Positions 7,280-16,871 of a stretch of 61,523 nt of DNA are shown here, piece after piece. Origin of the DNA: an uncultured Rhodanobacteraceae bacterium (GTDB lineage: Bacteria > Pseudomonadota > Gammaproteobacteria > Xanthomonadales > SZUA-5); the NCBI GenBank assembly GCA_937928755.1, contig CALEZI010000026.1, positions 1-61,523 on the forward strand, in the 5' to 3' direction. Both the position numbers and the translations under genes were made by a program. The notes under the pieces were generated by a model. It was given only the letters and a program-made list of their open reading frames with translations. It was not told the origin of the DNA and did no database searches. Position 1 is the stretch's first letter. Each line of letters opens with the position of its first letter.

Positions 7280-9667
7280 TCAGCGCGCCGGGTGGGCGCC
7301 CGCCGAAGCCGGGCCGGGAGGCCCCAAAGCAGCCACCAGGCCGGCGACTTCCGCCCGCTCCTGCGCCAGCCAGCGTGGCGGTGTGGCAGAGTGCATTCGC
7401 GCCGTGGCGGCACTGAGCCGAGCCTCGGCTTCCTCGCGGTCGCCACGCTTTGCTGCGAGCAGGGCGTGCGTCAGAAGGATGGCTGTCCCCACGTCGGCAC
7501 TGGCCATCTCGGTACGCGCCAGTGCGGCGTCGGCACGCGCAAGGTGCTGCGCCGCGCGCTCGTGCTCGCCGCGGCGTGCCGCCACCGCCGCCAGCATGCG
7601 TTCGGAATTGATGATGCCGACCGGAATTCCCTTGCTGGCGAATTGCAGGGCCAGTTCGGCGTGTGCACCGGCGACATCGAACTGATGCAGCATGTAGGCG
7701 CAACTGGCGATGCGCCACGACGGGTTGTACCCGCGCGTGGTGTCAGGCGCTTCGCGCTGGTAGACCTCGAGTGCGGCGCGGGCCTCGACCAAACACTCGT
7801 CGAGACGCGCCTGCTGGAACAGGACCGTGGCAAGGTTGTCGCGCAGCACGGCCACTGCAATCTGCGGCTCGCCGCCTTTCGCGCGGATGCCTTCGGCGGC
7901 TGTGATGGATTGGCGCAACAGCGCCTCCGCCTCCGGTGCCCGCCCCAGGCGCTCGAGCACCATCGCGTAGCCGCCCGCGGTCGTGAGCGTGCTGCGGTGA
8001 GTGGGGCCGTTGACCTCACGGCCCAGCGCAAGCGCGCGTTGAAACCGCTCCGCTGACGCCGGGTAGTCCTTCGCGGCAAACAGATTGAACGCGAGCTGCC
8101 GGTTGGCGCTGAACTCGTGTTCGCGCCGATCGCCATATGGCCCCAAGGCGAAGACGGCTTCCATGTAGCCGTTGGCCTCCTGCAACTTGCCTTCGAACGA
8201 GCGGATTTCGCCGCGTTCCACCAGCAGCGCGGCGCGCAATCGATCCGCCGCGGCTCCGTGCAAACCTGCGAGGCTCTGCTCGGCCTCATCCAGCAAGGTC
8301 CAGGCCGCCGCACGCTGGTCCGTCGCGAAATGGCACTTGGAATCGATGATCGCCAGTTCGGCCTGTTGCAGCGGTGTGGCCACGGCGCGCTCGGCCCGGG
8401 CTGTGGGAGTTGCCAGCAGCTCGATGCAGCGATCGTGCCGGTCGGTCGCCTGATAGACCGAGGCGATCGCGGCGCGGAGATCACGACGTACATCCAGCGA
8501 CTGCTCGAGCTCGGAGTCCAGTCTCTCGGCAGCGCGATCCATCGCCTCGACCAGCGTGCCGCCGCCCGCCTCGGTGCCCCAGGGATTGGCGGTGGACAAG
8601 GTGTCGACCAGGAACCTTGCGATGCCCTGCGCGCGCGCTTCATTGGCCAGCGCGCGGTCGCGTTCGTCGCGCAGTTGCAGGGCGGCGAGGGTGAGGCTCA
8701 CGGCCAATGTCAGCGTGGCCACCGTCGCGACCGCCAACGGCAGGCGGTGGCGCTCGATGAAGCGCGCCACCCGCACCTGCGCTTGCGCGCCAAGATGCGC
8801 GAGTGGTCGGCGCGCCAGCAGCGCGTCCAGATCCGCGCGCAGTGCAGCGGCAGTGCCGTGGCGTTGCGCCGGGTCCGCCGCCGTGGCCCGTCGCACCAAT
8901 GCTTCCAGGTCCGCCTGCACCGTACGCGGTGCAGCCACCGGCGCCGCGCCCGCAGCCCATACCCGCTGCAGCAACAGGCCCAGCTGGAACACATCGGTGG
9001 CGGTGGTCAGCGCTTGCCCGGCGAGTTGCTCGGGCGCGGCGAAGCCGGGCGTCAGCGCATGGTCCGGCGCCTTCGCGGCGCCCTGTTCGAAGGCGATGCC
9101 GAAGTCCAGCAGGCGCGGATGGCCCTGCGCGTCGACCAGCACATTCGCCGGCTTGATGTCGCGATGGATCAGGCCGCGGCCGTGGGCATACTCGACTGCC
9201 GCGCAGACTGCATCGACCAGGCGTATGCGAGCACGCCAGTCGAGCCGGTTCTGCTGCGCGTACAAGTCGATCGGCACGCCCTCGACCAGACCCATCGCCA
9301 GCCACAGATCGCCCTCGGCGGTCTCGTCGCTGTCGATCAGGCTGACGATGTGCGGATGGCGCAGGTGGGCGATGAGTTGCCGCTCATGGCGTAGCCGGTG
9401 GATCAGGTCGGCGTTGCGGCGCACCAGCTTGAGCGCGACCTGCTGCTCGAAGGCGCCGTCGCAGCGCTCGGCAAGGTACACGTTCGACATGCCGCCGGAG
9501 CCGAGCAGTTCGAGGACCTTCCACGGGCCGATCCGCGCGCCGGCCTGCAGCACCGGCCCGCCCGCGGCGTTGTCGAGCAGAGCCCGCATCAGCGGACCCT
9601 GCATCGCCTGGCCGGTGGCGAAACGGTCGTACAGCCGGTGCTTGTCGATGATCCTGACGGTATCCAC
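7280..9667 (-). CDS. Membrane Ser/Thr protein kinase with C-terminal TPR-like domain
   Basis: 795 residues with a complete Hanks-type kinase domain at about 46-290: glycine loop GSGGMSNVYLAE (56-67), Lys80, catalytic HRDIKPANV (168-176), DFG 188-190 and APE 211-213. A single membrane helix lies at about 309-331. About 460 helical residues follow, with TPR-like periodicity, probably periplasmic. All catalytic residues are present, so the kinase should be active. It starts with GTG at 9667, only 3 bp after the stop of the ECF sigma gene, so the two form an operon. Such kinases commonly pair with TIGR02999-type sigma factors and are thought to control them by phosphorylation. An internal ATG at 9604 is an alternative start. 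Confidence 0.93.
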   Translation of the reverse strand: MDTVRIIDKHRLYDRFATGQAMQGPLMRALLDNAAGGPVLQAGARIGPWKVLELLGSGGMSNVYLAERCDGAFEQQVALKLVRRNADLIHRLRHERQLIAHLRHPHIVSLIDSDETAEGDLWLAMGLVEGVPIDLYAQQNRLDWRARIRLVDAVCAAVEYAHGRGLIHRDIKPANVLVDAQGHPRLLDFGIAFEQGAAKAPDHALTPGFAAPEQLAGQALTTATDVFQLGLLLQRVWAAGAAPVAAPRTVQADLEALVRRATAADPAQRHGTAAALRADLDALLARRPLAHLGAQAQVRVARFIERHRLPLAVATVATLTLAVSLTLAALQLRDERDRALANEARAQGIARFLVDTLSTANPWGTEAGGGTLVEAMDRAAERLDSELEQSLDVRRDLRAAIASVYQATDRHDRCIELLATPTARAERAVATPLQQAELAIIDSKCHFATDQRAAAWTLLDEAEQSLAGLHGAAADRLRAALLVERGEIRSFEGKLQEANGYMEAVFALGPYGDRREHEFSANRQLAFNLFAAKDYPASAERFQRALALGREVNGPTHRSTLTTAGGYAMVLERLGRAPEAEALLRQSITAAEGIRAKGGEPQIAVAVLRDNLATVLFQQARLDECLVEARAALEVYQREAPDTTRGYNPSWRIASCAYMLHQFDVAGAHAELALQFASKGIPVGIINSERMLAAVAARRGEHERAAQHLARADAALARTEMASADVGTAILLTHALLAAKRGDREEAEARLSAATARMHSATPPRWLAQERAEVAGLVAALGPPGPASAGAHPAR

Positions 9668-9670
9668 AAA

Positions 9671-10222
9671 CTAGCTCAGGTGTCCGGCCAGCCACTGGCG
9701 GGCATGGCTCCACTCGCGCTGCGCAGTGCGCAGGCTGATGCCCAGCGCATCGGCGGTTTCCTGCTCGCTCAGACCCGCGAAATAGCGGCATTCGAACACC
9801 CGCGCGGCCTGCGGATTTTCGGCGGCCAGACGATTCAGCAGATCGTCCAGCTCGATCAGGGAGGTGGCTTCGGCACGCAGTTCGGCGTCCACGCTGGACA
9901 GGGTGGCGTGCTGCGCGCCACCTCCGCGCTTGTCGGCCAGGCGCTCGCGGGCGTAGTCGCACAGCACCTGGCGCATCACCCGGCTGGCCAGGTTGAAGAA
10001 GTGGTTCTTGGATTCGACGCTGGTGGCCGCCGGATCCATGATCCGCAGGTAGCACTCGTGAACCAGCGCCGTTGGCGTCATGGTGCGCCCGGCCGCGCCG
10101 CCCTGCGCCCGCGCCAGCCGGTGCAGGTCTTCGTACACCAGTGAGATCAGGCGCGCCGACGCTTGCGAGTCGCCGCGCTTGAAGGCCTCCAGCAGACTGA
10201 GGAATTCCTGTGTCGCCGCCAT
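9671..10222 (-). CDS. ECF-like RNA polymerase sigma factor (TIGR02999 type)
   Basis: 183 residues from the ATG at 10222, preceded by GGGAGC. Region 2 begins with a helix and includes LVYEDLHRLARAQ. The family-typical MTPTALVHECYLR and KNHFFNLASRVMRQVLCDYARERLADKRGGG follow. Region 4 (about 132-183) ends with a helix-turn-helix, LSEQETADALGISLRTAQREW. This subgroup of ECF sigma factors is found mainly in Planctomycetes, Acidobacteria and Lysobacterales and usually lacks a classical anti-sigma factor. A Ser/Thr kinase gene normally lies beside it, and does so here 3 bp downstream. Likely targets are nearby exported-protein genes, but no promoter motif can be recognised. Confidence 0.92.
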   Translation of the reverse strand: MAATQEFLSLLEAFKRGDSQASARLISLVYEDLHRLARAQGGAAGRTMTPTALVHECYLRIMDPAATSVESKNHFFNLASRVMRQVLCDYARERLADKRGGGAQHATLSSVDAELRAEATSLIELDDLLNRLAAENPQAARVFECRYFAGLSEQETADALGISLRTAQREWSHARQWLAGHLS

Positions 10223-10408
10223 CGCTTGCTCCCGGACGCCATGCGCCGGCTGCGGGTCGGCGCCGGACCACCGGCGCGTCGCAGCGTGCGGCTTCAGGAT
10301 AGACGATCCGCTTCGGCGGTCGCTGCAGGCCGGCCCTCGGAACGGCAGCTTCAAGGGCGCGTTGAAACGATCCGGCCAGCGTTGCGCAGTCCAGGTTGCG
10401 CCGCCGAC

Positions 10409-11419
10409 TCAGGGCGGAAACCCGAACAGCATCAGCAGTTCGGTGTTGCTGACCGCCGCCGGGTTGCTGAAATCGGCGCCGATGAAAGCGGCCGGAATCT
10501 GTGGGCGGTCGACGCGCAGGAACTCGAAGCTTGCGAGCAGGTCAGGGTCGGCCGGCTGCGGATTCGGCCCACAGGATTGCGTCAGGATGTTGAGGTTGTG
10601 GAATTCGTAGCTGCAGTTCTGCATGGTCGCCCAGTCGGTGTAGGTGACGAATCCCAGTTGCAGCCGTTCCGGGAAATCGCTGCGGTTGAAGCGGCGCAAC
10701 ACCTGCCAGGCGGGATTGGCGCTACCCGTTGGCTGGATCAGCAGCACGACATGCACGCCCACACGCACCAGCCGCAGGTAGGAACCAGTGGCGCCGCTGG
10801 GCGCATTGGTCACCAACAGATTCGAGATGCTGTTGCCGCCGGGGATTTGCGCCGGTCGGGTACTCTTGTCCTCGAACTGATATACGCCCGGCTCATGCGC
10901 CGCACCCATCGACAGAAACACGTAGGCCTCGCCGCCGCGCACCCAATTGGCATTGCTGGCTTCCACGTCGCGTCGAGGCGCCCGCAGCATCAGGCCTGCC
11001 AGTGAATACTCGCTGCCAAACGGCCCGCCCTGGGTGCTGCCCGGTGCGGCGGTCCCGGCCGCGTTACGCGGATAGACCAGTGTGGTGGCGATCAGGTCGC
11101 CGCTGATCTCCTTGTAGGTCAATTCGCCGCGATAGTCTTCGTACCAACCGGATGAAAACGGCTGCATCGACAGCCGTCCCGGCACCTGACCGATCACTTG
11201 CAGCTGCAATTGATCGAACGGCCAGTTCTCGCTTTGCCAGACGCGCCGGAAATCGTTCAACGACGCCGGCTCGTCGAATTCATCCGAAAGCCACGCGATC
11301 GGCGCCGACACCGGGTTCTCCAGTCCATCCTGGAACAGGCTCGCGGCGCCCGATGTCGAGCTCGCGGTCATGACCAGCACTCCTGCAATCAGGCTGTTGC
11401 GACACCGCATCGACAACAT
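10409..11419 (-). CDS. Exported protein with FQDGLE tag after the signal peptide
   Basis: 336 residues from an ATG at 11419 with GGAGG upstream. The signal peptide (residues 1-26, hydrophobic core SLIAGVLVMTAS, ending SGAA) is followed at once by SLFQDGLENP (27-36), the same F-x-D-G-[FL]-E element seen in three other exported proteins here. The body (APIAWLSDEFDEPASLNDF, WQSENWPFDQLQLQ, LIATTLVYPRN, EPGVYQFEDKS) resembles concanavalin-like beta-sandwich proteins of the LamG/DUF1349 kind, which often bind carbohydrate. This is inferred from pattern only. It lies 186 bp upstream of the sigma gene on the same strand. Confidence 0.7.
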   Translation of the reverse strand: MLSMRCRNSLIAGVLVMTASSTSGAASLFQDGLENPVSAPIAWLSDEFDEPASLNDFRRVWQSENWPFDQLQLQVIGQVPGRLSMQPFSSGWYEDYRGELTYKEISGDLIATTLVYPRNAAGTAAPGSTQGGPFGSEYSLAGLMLRAPRRDVEASNANWVRGGEAYVFLSMGAAHEPGVYQFEDKSTRPAQIPGGNSISNLLVTNAPSGATGSYLRLVRVGVHVVLLIQPTGSANPAWQVLRRFNRSDFPERLQLGFVTYTDWATMQNCSYEFHNLNILTQSCGPNPQPADPDLLASFEFLRVDRPQIPAAFIGADFSNPAAVSNTELLMLFGFPP

Positions 11420-11735
11420 GGACGCCTCCGTGGTTTGCCGCGCCGATCCAATCGATTCCGCGCATGCGTCATGGCAACGACGATTGGACGCATGCAGGGG
11501 CCATGGATTCTCGATATGCCCAAGTTCGCTGGCATGCCGCCGGGTTGGCGACTGCGCCTGGGGTGAGCGGGTTAAACGCATCTGCGGCGCTCGAGTTCAG
11601 CTTGCAGCGTCGTCGATGTTGGTGTTTGCTGGGCGCTCGCCGGCTGCACGCGGCGTTCGGCGTTTGTCGTTCACGGCGGTTCTCCGCGCCCGCCGTTTTG
11701 TTGTCGAACCTGGCCATTGAACCCTGGAACTGAAC
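11420..11735. other. Intergenic region with inverted repeat
   Basis: About 315 bp between divergently read genes. It contains a perfect 9 bp inverted repeat, GCATGCGTC (11462-11470) and GACGCATGC (11487-11495), separated by 16 nt. This could be an operator or hairpin upstream of the tagged exported protein. No gene or RNA is recognised in the rest. Confidence 0.4.
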
Positions 11736-12293
11736 TTGACCATCGAACTGACCGAGTTTGCGCGTCTGCGTCTGTTCCCTCGGGATCGGCGCGCGACGGC
11801 CATCCAGGACTGCACTGCCGAGGACTTTGTGCGCGAATTGAACGCGCGCACGCCAGATCGAGTGATTCCGGGCTATGCACCATTCTGCGTGCTGCACGCG
11901 CTGCGCAACTGGACCTCGACGCGCTGTTCGGTGATTGCGATCAGCGACGACAACCGGCATCGATTGCGTAGCGCTTACGAGGCGCGCAGTCGCGAGGAAT
12001 TGCCGGTACTGGTGCGCTGGTTCGAGGGGCTCACGCCTCCGGTCGCGAACTATCTGCTGCCGATTCTCTACAGCCGCGAGCAACTGGCGCACGAGGGCAC
12101 ATCGATCGAGGCGGACTGGGGCGTTGTCGGTTGCCTGTACACGATGACCCCCGACGAGATCCCGATGGTGCCGATCACGATGATGCGCAACGCGCTGGGT
12201 GTGGCCGAGGGCGGATCGGGAGTGCCGCTGGATCGCAAGGCGTATCGCACCAGCGTGGAATTCTGGGAGGCGCACGCCAACTGGCGGCCATGA
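11736..12293 (+). CDS. DUF3228 family protein
   Basis: 185 residues. The sequence RVIPGYAPFCVLHALRNWTSTRC followed by ADWGVVGCLYTMTPDEIPMVPITMMRNALG matches my recollection of DUF3228, a small family found in bacteria and plants with no assigned function. There is no signal peptide or membrane segment, so it should be cytosolic. The reading frame begins with TTG at 11736 (GGAACTGAAC upstream), and no ATG gives a better N-terminus. It converges with the flavoprotein gene downstream, with only 15 bp between the two stop codons. Confidence 0.72.
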   Translation: MTIELTEFARLRLFPRDRRATAIQDCTAEDFVRELNARTPDRVIPGYAPFCVLHALRNWTSTRCSVIAISDDNRHRLRSAYEARSREELPVLVRWFEGLTPPVANYLLPILYSREQLAHEGTSIEADWGVVGCLYTMTPDEIPMVPITMMRNALGVAEGGSGVPLDRKAYRTSVEFWEAHANWRP

Positions 12294-12308
12294 CCCGCAA
12301 GGCGTTAT

Positions 12309-13907
12309 CTACGCCGTCATCGCCAGCGCTACCGCCTGCGCCACCTCGATGCCGTCGATGGCAGCGGAATAGATGCCGCCGGCATAGGCGGCGCCTTCGC
12401 CGGCCGGATACAGGCCGCGCGTGCTGATGCTCTGGTAGTCGGTGCCGCGGGTGATGCGGATCGGCGAGGAAGTACGTGTCTCCACTGCGGTCAGCAGGGC
12501 GTCGTCCATCGCAAAGCCCTTGAGCTGCCGCTCGAATGCCGGGATCGCCTCGCGCAGCGCGGCGATGGCGTAGTCGGGCAGGGCGGTGCTGAGGTCGGTG
12601 GGCGTGACCCCGGGCGTGTACGAGGGTTGCACGCTGCCGAATTCCTTCGATTTCCGTCGCGCCAGAAAATCGCCGACGCGTTGTCCGGGGGCGCGGTAGT
12701 CGCCGCCGCCGAGTTTGTACGCCTGTCGCTCCCAGTGGCGCTGGAACTCGATTCCGGCCAGCGGCCCGCCCGGAAAGTCCTTCGGCGTGATGCCGACCAC
12801 CAGGCCGGCATTGGCATTGCGTTCGTTGCGCGAGTACTGGCTCATGCCGTTGGTGACGACCTGACAAGCCTCCGAGGTGGCCGCCACCACGGTGCCGCCC
12901 GGGCACATGCAGAAGCTGTAGACCGAGCGGCCGTTGCGGCAGTGGTGGACCAGCTTGTAGTCGGCGGCGCCGAGCAGCGGGTGACCGGCGAACTTGCCGA
13001 AGCGGTCACGATCGATCAGCGATTGCGGATGCTCGATGCGAAAGCCGATCGAAAACGGCTTGGCTTCGATATGCACGCCGCGGTCGTACAGCATCTGGAA
13101 GGTGTCGCGCGCGCTGTGACCGACCGCCAGCACGACGTGCTCGCAAGCCAGTTCCTCGCCGCTCGCCAGTCGCAATCCGCGCACCTTGCCGTCCGCCAGC
13201 AGCAGATCGTCGACACGCGCGCCGAAGCGGATTTCGCCGCCGAGCGACTCGATGGACGCGCGCATCTTCTCGATCATGCTGACCAGGCGGAAGGTGCCGA
13301 TGTGCGGCTTGCTCACATAGAGGATTTCCTCAGGCGCACCCGCGAGCACGAACTCGTGCATCACCTTGCGGCCGTAGTGCAACGGATCCTTGATCTGGCT
13401 GTAGAGCTTGCCGTCGGAAAAGGTGCCGGCACCGCCCTCGCCGAATTGCACATTCGACTCTGGATCGAGCTTGCTGGTGCGCCACAAGCCGAAGGTGTCT
13501 CTGGTGCGTTGACGGACTTCCTGGCCTCGTTCGAGCACGATCGGGCGGAAACCCATCTGCGCCAGGATCAGCGCCGCAAACAGTCCGCAGGGACCGAAGC
13601 CGATGATCACCGGACGCGACTTCAGTTGCGCCGGCGCCTTCGCCACGAACCTGTAGCTCATGTCCGGGGCCGGCGCGACGTGCAGGATGTTGTTGAGCAG
13701 CGCCTGCTCTTGGACCTCCCGGGGCAGTTCGACGTCGATCGTGTAGATCAGCATGATCGCCGACCGGCGGCGCGCGTCGTAGCTGCGCTTGTAGACCGTG
13801 TAGCCGGTCATCGACGGAGCGGCAACGCCCAAGCGCTCGCGGATCGCCGCGTCCAGGGCCTCCGGCGGGTGGTCGAGCGGCAGCTTGAGTTCGGTGAGGC
13901 GGAGCAT
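12309..13907 (-). CDS. FAD-dependent oxidoreductase (COG2509 type)
   Basis: 532 residues from the ATG at 13907; a TTG two codons earlier is also possible. An N-terminal domain of about 95 residues precedes the FAD-binding glycine motif VIIGFGPCGLFAALI (GxGxxG at about 103-108). NVQFGEGGAGTFSDGKLYSQIKD then marks the COG2509 family, and a second dinucleotide-type signature near the C-terminus reads GLYPAGEGAAYAGGIYSAAIDG. The substrate of this widespread family is unknown. No membrane segment is present, so the enzyme is cytoplasmic. Length and architecture are normal. A REP-type repeat cluster separates it from the next flavoprotein gene. Confidence 0.85.
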   Translation of the reverse strand: MLRLTELKLPLDHPPEALDAAIRERLGVAAPSMTGYTVYKRSYDARRRSAIMLIYTIDVELPREVQEQALLNNILHVAPAPDMSYRFVAKAPAQLKSRPVIIGFGPCGLFAALILAQMGFRPIVLERGQEVRQRTRDTFGLWRTSKLDPESNVQFGEGGAGTFSDGKLYSQIKDPLHYGRKVMHEFVLAGAPEEILYVSKPHIGTFRLVSMIEKMRASIESLGGEIRFGARVDDLLLADGKVRGLRLASGEELACEHVVLAVGHSARDTFQMLYDRGVHIEAKPFSIGFRIEHPQSLIDRDRFGKFAGHPLLGAADYKLVHHCRNGRSVYSFCMCPGGTVVAATSEACQVVTNGMSQYSRNERNANAGLVVGITPKDFPGGPLAGIEFQRHWERQAYKLGGGDYRAPGQRVGDFLARRKSKEFGSVQPSYTPGVTPTDLSTALPDYAIAALREAIPAFERQLKGFAMDDALLTAVETRTSSPIRITRGTDYQSISTRGLYPAGEGAAYAGGIYSAAIDGIEVAQAVALAMTA

Positions 13908-13999
13908 CGGCAAGGTTCGTTTTCGGCGCGGAGGCGGATGCTCGGCGAGGCTGCGGGTGTGTGCAAGCGGTGCAGGTTGTACTTCGGTGTGTCCGGGCT

Positions 14000-14200
14000 G
14001 TGCTGTGGTGGGCCCAGACTGTGTTTTGGTGGGTCCAGACTTGTCTGGACGCTTTTACCTGCCCTGCGAAATCAACAGCGTCCAGACAAGTCTGGACCCA
14101 CGAGGAGCAACAGCAGGATCAACAGCGTCCAGACCAGTTCGGACTCGCGAGGAGCCAGAGCAGGATCAACAGCGTCCAGACAAGTCTGGGCCCACCAAGG
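14000..14200. repeat. REP cluster with GTGG head and 47 bp tandem units
   Basis: The 300 bp gap between two flavoprotein genes holds a repeat cluster. A forward copy has GTGG followed by GTCCAGAC-TT-GTCTGGAC (14029-14050). Three reverse copies start at 14071, 14118 and 14165, an exact 47 bp period, each beginning ATCAACAGCGTCCAGAC. Palindromes are perfect at 14080-14097 and degenerate in the next two. A decayed half copy lies near 14008-14020. The layout (tetranucleotide head, GC-rich palindrome with AA/TT centre, opposed copies) is that of REP/BIME elements mobilised by RAYT transposases. Confidence 0.8.
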
Positions 14201-14216
14201 CTGAATCCGCCGAACG

Positions 14217-15404
14217 CTACGCCGCCAGCCCCGCGGCTCGCCCGGACGCCCATGCCCACTGGAAGTTGTAGCCGCCGAGGTGCCCGGTGACGTCGACGAC
14301 TTCGCCGATGAAGTAAAGTCCTTGTACCCGCCTCGATTCCATCGTCGCCGACGACAATTCGAGCGTATCGACGCCACCGAGGGTGACTTCGGCGGTGCGG
14401 TAGCCCTCGGTGCCGCTGGGCACGATCGGCCACTGCTTGAGCTTGGCGGCGATCGCGGCCAGTTCCGGCTTGTTGTACTGCCGCATCGGTCGTGCGTCGG
14501 CATGGATCTCGCAGAATCGCTGCGCGAAGCGTTTGGGCATGCGCTCCGTCAGCCAACTGCGCAGTTCCGCGGCGGGGCGTTCGCGTTGTCCGTCCAACAG
14601 GAATTCGAGCGCATCGACCCTTGGCAGGAGGTCGATGTGCAGTGGATCGCCGGGCTGCCAGTACGATGAGATCTGCAGGATCGCCGGACCGCTGAGGCCT
14701 CGATGGGTGATCAGCATGGCGTTGTTGAAGCTGGTGCGGCCGACCCTGGCGATGATCGGCAGCGCGACGCCGCTCAGCTGACCATAGTGTTCGAGGTAGG
14801 AGCCGGTCAGCGTCAACGGCACCAGGCCAGCGCGCGTCGGCAACAGCCGATGGCCAAATTGGCGCGCAATGTCGTAGCCGAAGCCGGTCGCACCCATCGC
14901 GGGGATCGAAAGGCCGCCGGTGGCGATTACCAGGGACGGTGTCTGCACCGTCCCAAGAGTGCATGGGACGTCGAACCCTGCGTCTGTTCGATCAATGCGC
15001 TCCACGCTGCAACCGGTTTCGATGCGCACATTGCCCTTCGCGCATTCGTCCAGCAACAGCCGCACGATCTGCTTCGACGAGTCGTCGCAAAACAGTTGTC
15101 CGAGTTCCTTTTCGTGGTAGGCGATCCCGTATGCCTCGACCAGCGCGATGAACTCGCCCGGTGGATAACGTGCCAGCGCCGATTTGCAGAAGTGCGGATT
15201 GGCCGAAAGGAAATTCGCTGGCGTTGTGCCGGTATTGGTGAAGTTGCAGCGGCCGCCGCCCGACATCAGGATCTTCTTGCCGACACGGTTGGCGTGCTCG
15301 ATGACCAACACACGCCTGCCGCGCTGTCCGGCCGTCAACGCGCACATCAGTCCAGCGGCGCCCCCGCCGAGAACCACGACATCGAAGGACAATGGGTCGC
15401 TCAT
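14217..15404 (-). CDS. HI0933/YhiN-like flavoprotein
   Basis: 395 residues, a full-length member of the HI0933-like family of NAD(P)/FAD-binding proteins. The FAD motif VVVLGGGAAGLMCAL is at 9-23. ILMSGGGRCNFTNTG (45-59) is the family hallmark. A C-terminal FAD contact region reads GLYFIGEVVDVTGHLGGYNFQWAW. Other hallmarks include RRVLVIEHANRVGKK and HRGLSGPAILQISSYW. Its reaction is not known. It is cytoplasmic with no signal peptide. The ATG at 15404 gives the normal family N-terminus. It is transcribed away from the sugar dehydrogenase gene. Confidence 0.9.
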   Translation of the reverse strand: MSDPLSFDVVVLGGGAAGLMCALTAGQRGRRVLVIEHANRVGKKILMSGGGRCNFTNTGTTPANFLSANPHFCKSALARYPPGEFIALVEAYGIAYHEKELGQLFCDDSSKQIVRLLLDECAKGNVRIETGCSVERIDRTDAGFDVPCTLGTVQTPSLVIATGGLSIPAMGATGFGYDIARQFGHRLLPTRAGLVPLTLTGSYLEHYGQLSGVALPIIARVGRTSFNNAMLITHRGLSGPAILQISSYWQPGDPLHIDLLPRVDALEFLLDGQRERPAAELRSWLTERMPKRFAQRFCEIHADARPMRQYNKPELAAIAAKLKQWPIVPSGTEGYRTAEVTLGGVDTLELSSATMESRRVQGLYFIGEVVDVTGHLGGYNFQWAWASGRAAGLAA

Positions 15405-15610
15405 GGAAATCGGCGCTTCATCCAGGGTCCGAATCGATCAGTCGACGTGACGAGATGCCGAGTCTGGATTGTACCCGCCACGCGCCGAATGCGCGTTGCG
15501 GGTCGATGCAGAGCCCACAACGCCCTTCGCAAGCCGTCACGCAGACTTCGCGCGCGGCGGATGCCGGAATGGCAGACTTGCCTGACCGAAGTTTTCGATG
15601 GAACCGTCCC

Positions 15611-16732
15611 ATGACCCGAAACCTCTGCGGAATCTCCATTCTGGGCCTGGCGCTGACGGCCTGCGCCAACGCCGCATCGGCACCCGATCCGACGCCGGCG
15701 CCTTTCGTCAGCAGCGAACTCGCGCGCTTCAACGAACCTTGGGCGATGACCTTTCTGCCGGATGGTCGTCTGCTGATCACCGAAAAACAGGGCAAACTGA
15801 AGTTGCACGCGCTCGGCGGCGAGACGGGCGACGTCAGCGGGGTCCCCGAAGTGGCCTATGGGGGGCAGGGTGGCTTCGGTGATGTCGTCGTGCATCCACA
15901 GTTCGCCGATAACAGCTGGGTGTATCTGAGCTACGCCGAGGAGGGCGACGACAACACCTTCGGCGCGGCCGTCGCGCGTGCGAAACTGGTCGTCAACGAC
16001 AACGGCGGCGGCAAGCTGGAAGACCTCGCGGTGATCTGGCGCCAGGTTCCCAAGGTCACCGGTCGCGGACACTTCGGCCATCGCCTCGCCTTCGCGGCGA
16101 ACGGCGACCTGTACATCAGTTCGGGTGATCGGCAGAAGTTCACGCCGGCGCAAGACATGCAATCGAACCTCGGCAAGATCATCCGGCTGATCGACGACGG
16201 CAGCGTGCCGAAGGACAATCCGTTTGCCGATCAGGGCGATATCGCGGCACAGGTCTGGTCGCTTGGCCATCGCAATCCGCTCGGCATGGCTTTCGATGGC
16301 CAGGGTCGACTGTGGGAGATCGAGCATGGGCCCGCCGGAGGCGATGAATTCAACCGGGTCGAGCGCGGTTCGAACTACGGATATCCGATTGTCTCCGACG
16401 GCGACCATTACGATGGCCGCGAAATTCCCGATCACTCGACGCGGCCCGAGTTCAATGCGCCCGAAATCGTGTGGACGCCGGTGATCGCCCCAGGTGGGTT
16501 GATCCATTACAGCGGCGACCTGTTTCCCGAGTGGCGCGGCAACTTTCTCGCCGCCGGTTTGTCGTCGAAAGCGTTGGTCCGGATCAGCATCGACGGCGAC
16601 AGTGCGAAGGAAGCGGCGCGCTATGACATGGGCCAGCGCATCCGCGAAGTCGAGCAGGGGCCGGATGGCGCCATCTATTTGCTCGAAGATGGCACCAATG
16701 CGCGATTGTTGAAACTGACGCCGACGCCCTGA
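15611..16732 (+). CDS. PQQ-dependent sugar dehydrogenase-like lipoprotein
   Basis: 373 residues with a lipoprotein signal (MTRNLCGISILGLALTAC, lipobox LTAC with Cys18), so it is anchored to a membrane facing the periplasm. The mature domain is a six-bladed beta-propeller of the soluble glucose/aldose dehydrogenase family. Signatures are FNEPWAMTFLPDGRLLITEKQGKL, GGQGGFGDVVVHPQF, GRGHFGHRLAFAANGDLYISSGDR, WSLGHRNPLGMAFD and EIEHGPAGGDEFNRVERGSNYGYP, with PGGLIHYSGDLFP near the C-terminus. The family oxidises aldose sugars using PQQ and passes electrons to quinone. The ATG at 15611 is chosen because it creates the lipoprotein signal; the open frame extends upstream without one. No PQQ synthesis genes are in this window. 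Confidence 0.9.
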   Translation: MTRNLCGISILGLALTACANAASAPDPTPAPFVSSELARFNEPWAMTFLPDGRLLITEKQGKLKLHALGGETGDVSGVPEVAYGGQGGFGDVVVHPQFADNSWVYLSYAEEGDDNTFGAAVARAKLVVNDNGGGKLEDLAVIWRQVPKVTGRGHFGHRLAFAANGDLYISSGDRQKFTPAQDMQSNLGKIIRLIDDGSVPKDNPFADQGDIAAQVWSLGHRNPLGMAFDGQGRLWEIEHGPAGGDEFNRVERGSNYGYPIVSDGDHYDGREIPDHSTRPEFNAPEIVWTPVIAPGGLIHYSGDLFPEWRGNFLAAGLSSKALVRISIDGDSAKEAARYDMGQRIREVEQGPDGAIYLLEDGTNARLLKLTPTP

Positions 16733-16871
16733 GCGTCGCCCGAAACACCCATACTCCGGGTACCGGCCAAGAGGCCGTGCCTGGAGATCGTCGCGCACGC
16801 GAGATTCGCGTGCTGACTGATGCAGGCCGGCGGTGCATCATGCGGTTCGAGATTCTTCAACTGCACGCCGC

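Noticed and set aside
14071..14200. CRISPR-like 47 bp periodic repeat
   Set aside because: Units are directly abutting with no unique spacers, and each contains a REP palindrome.
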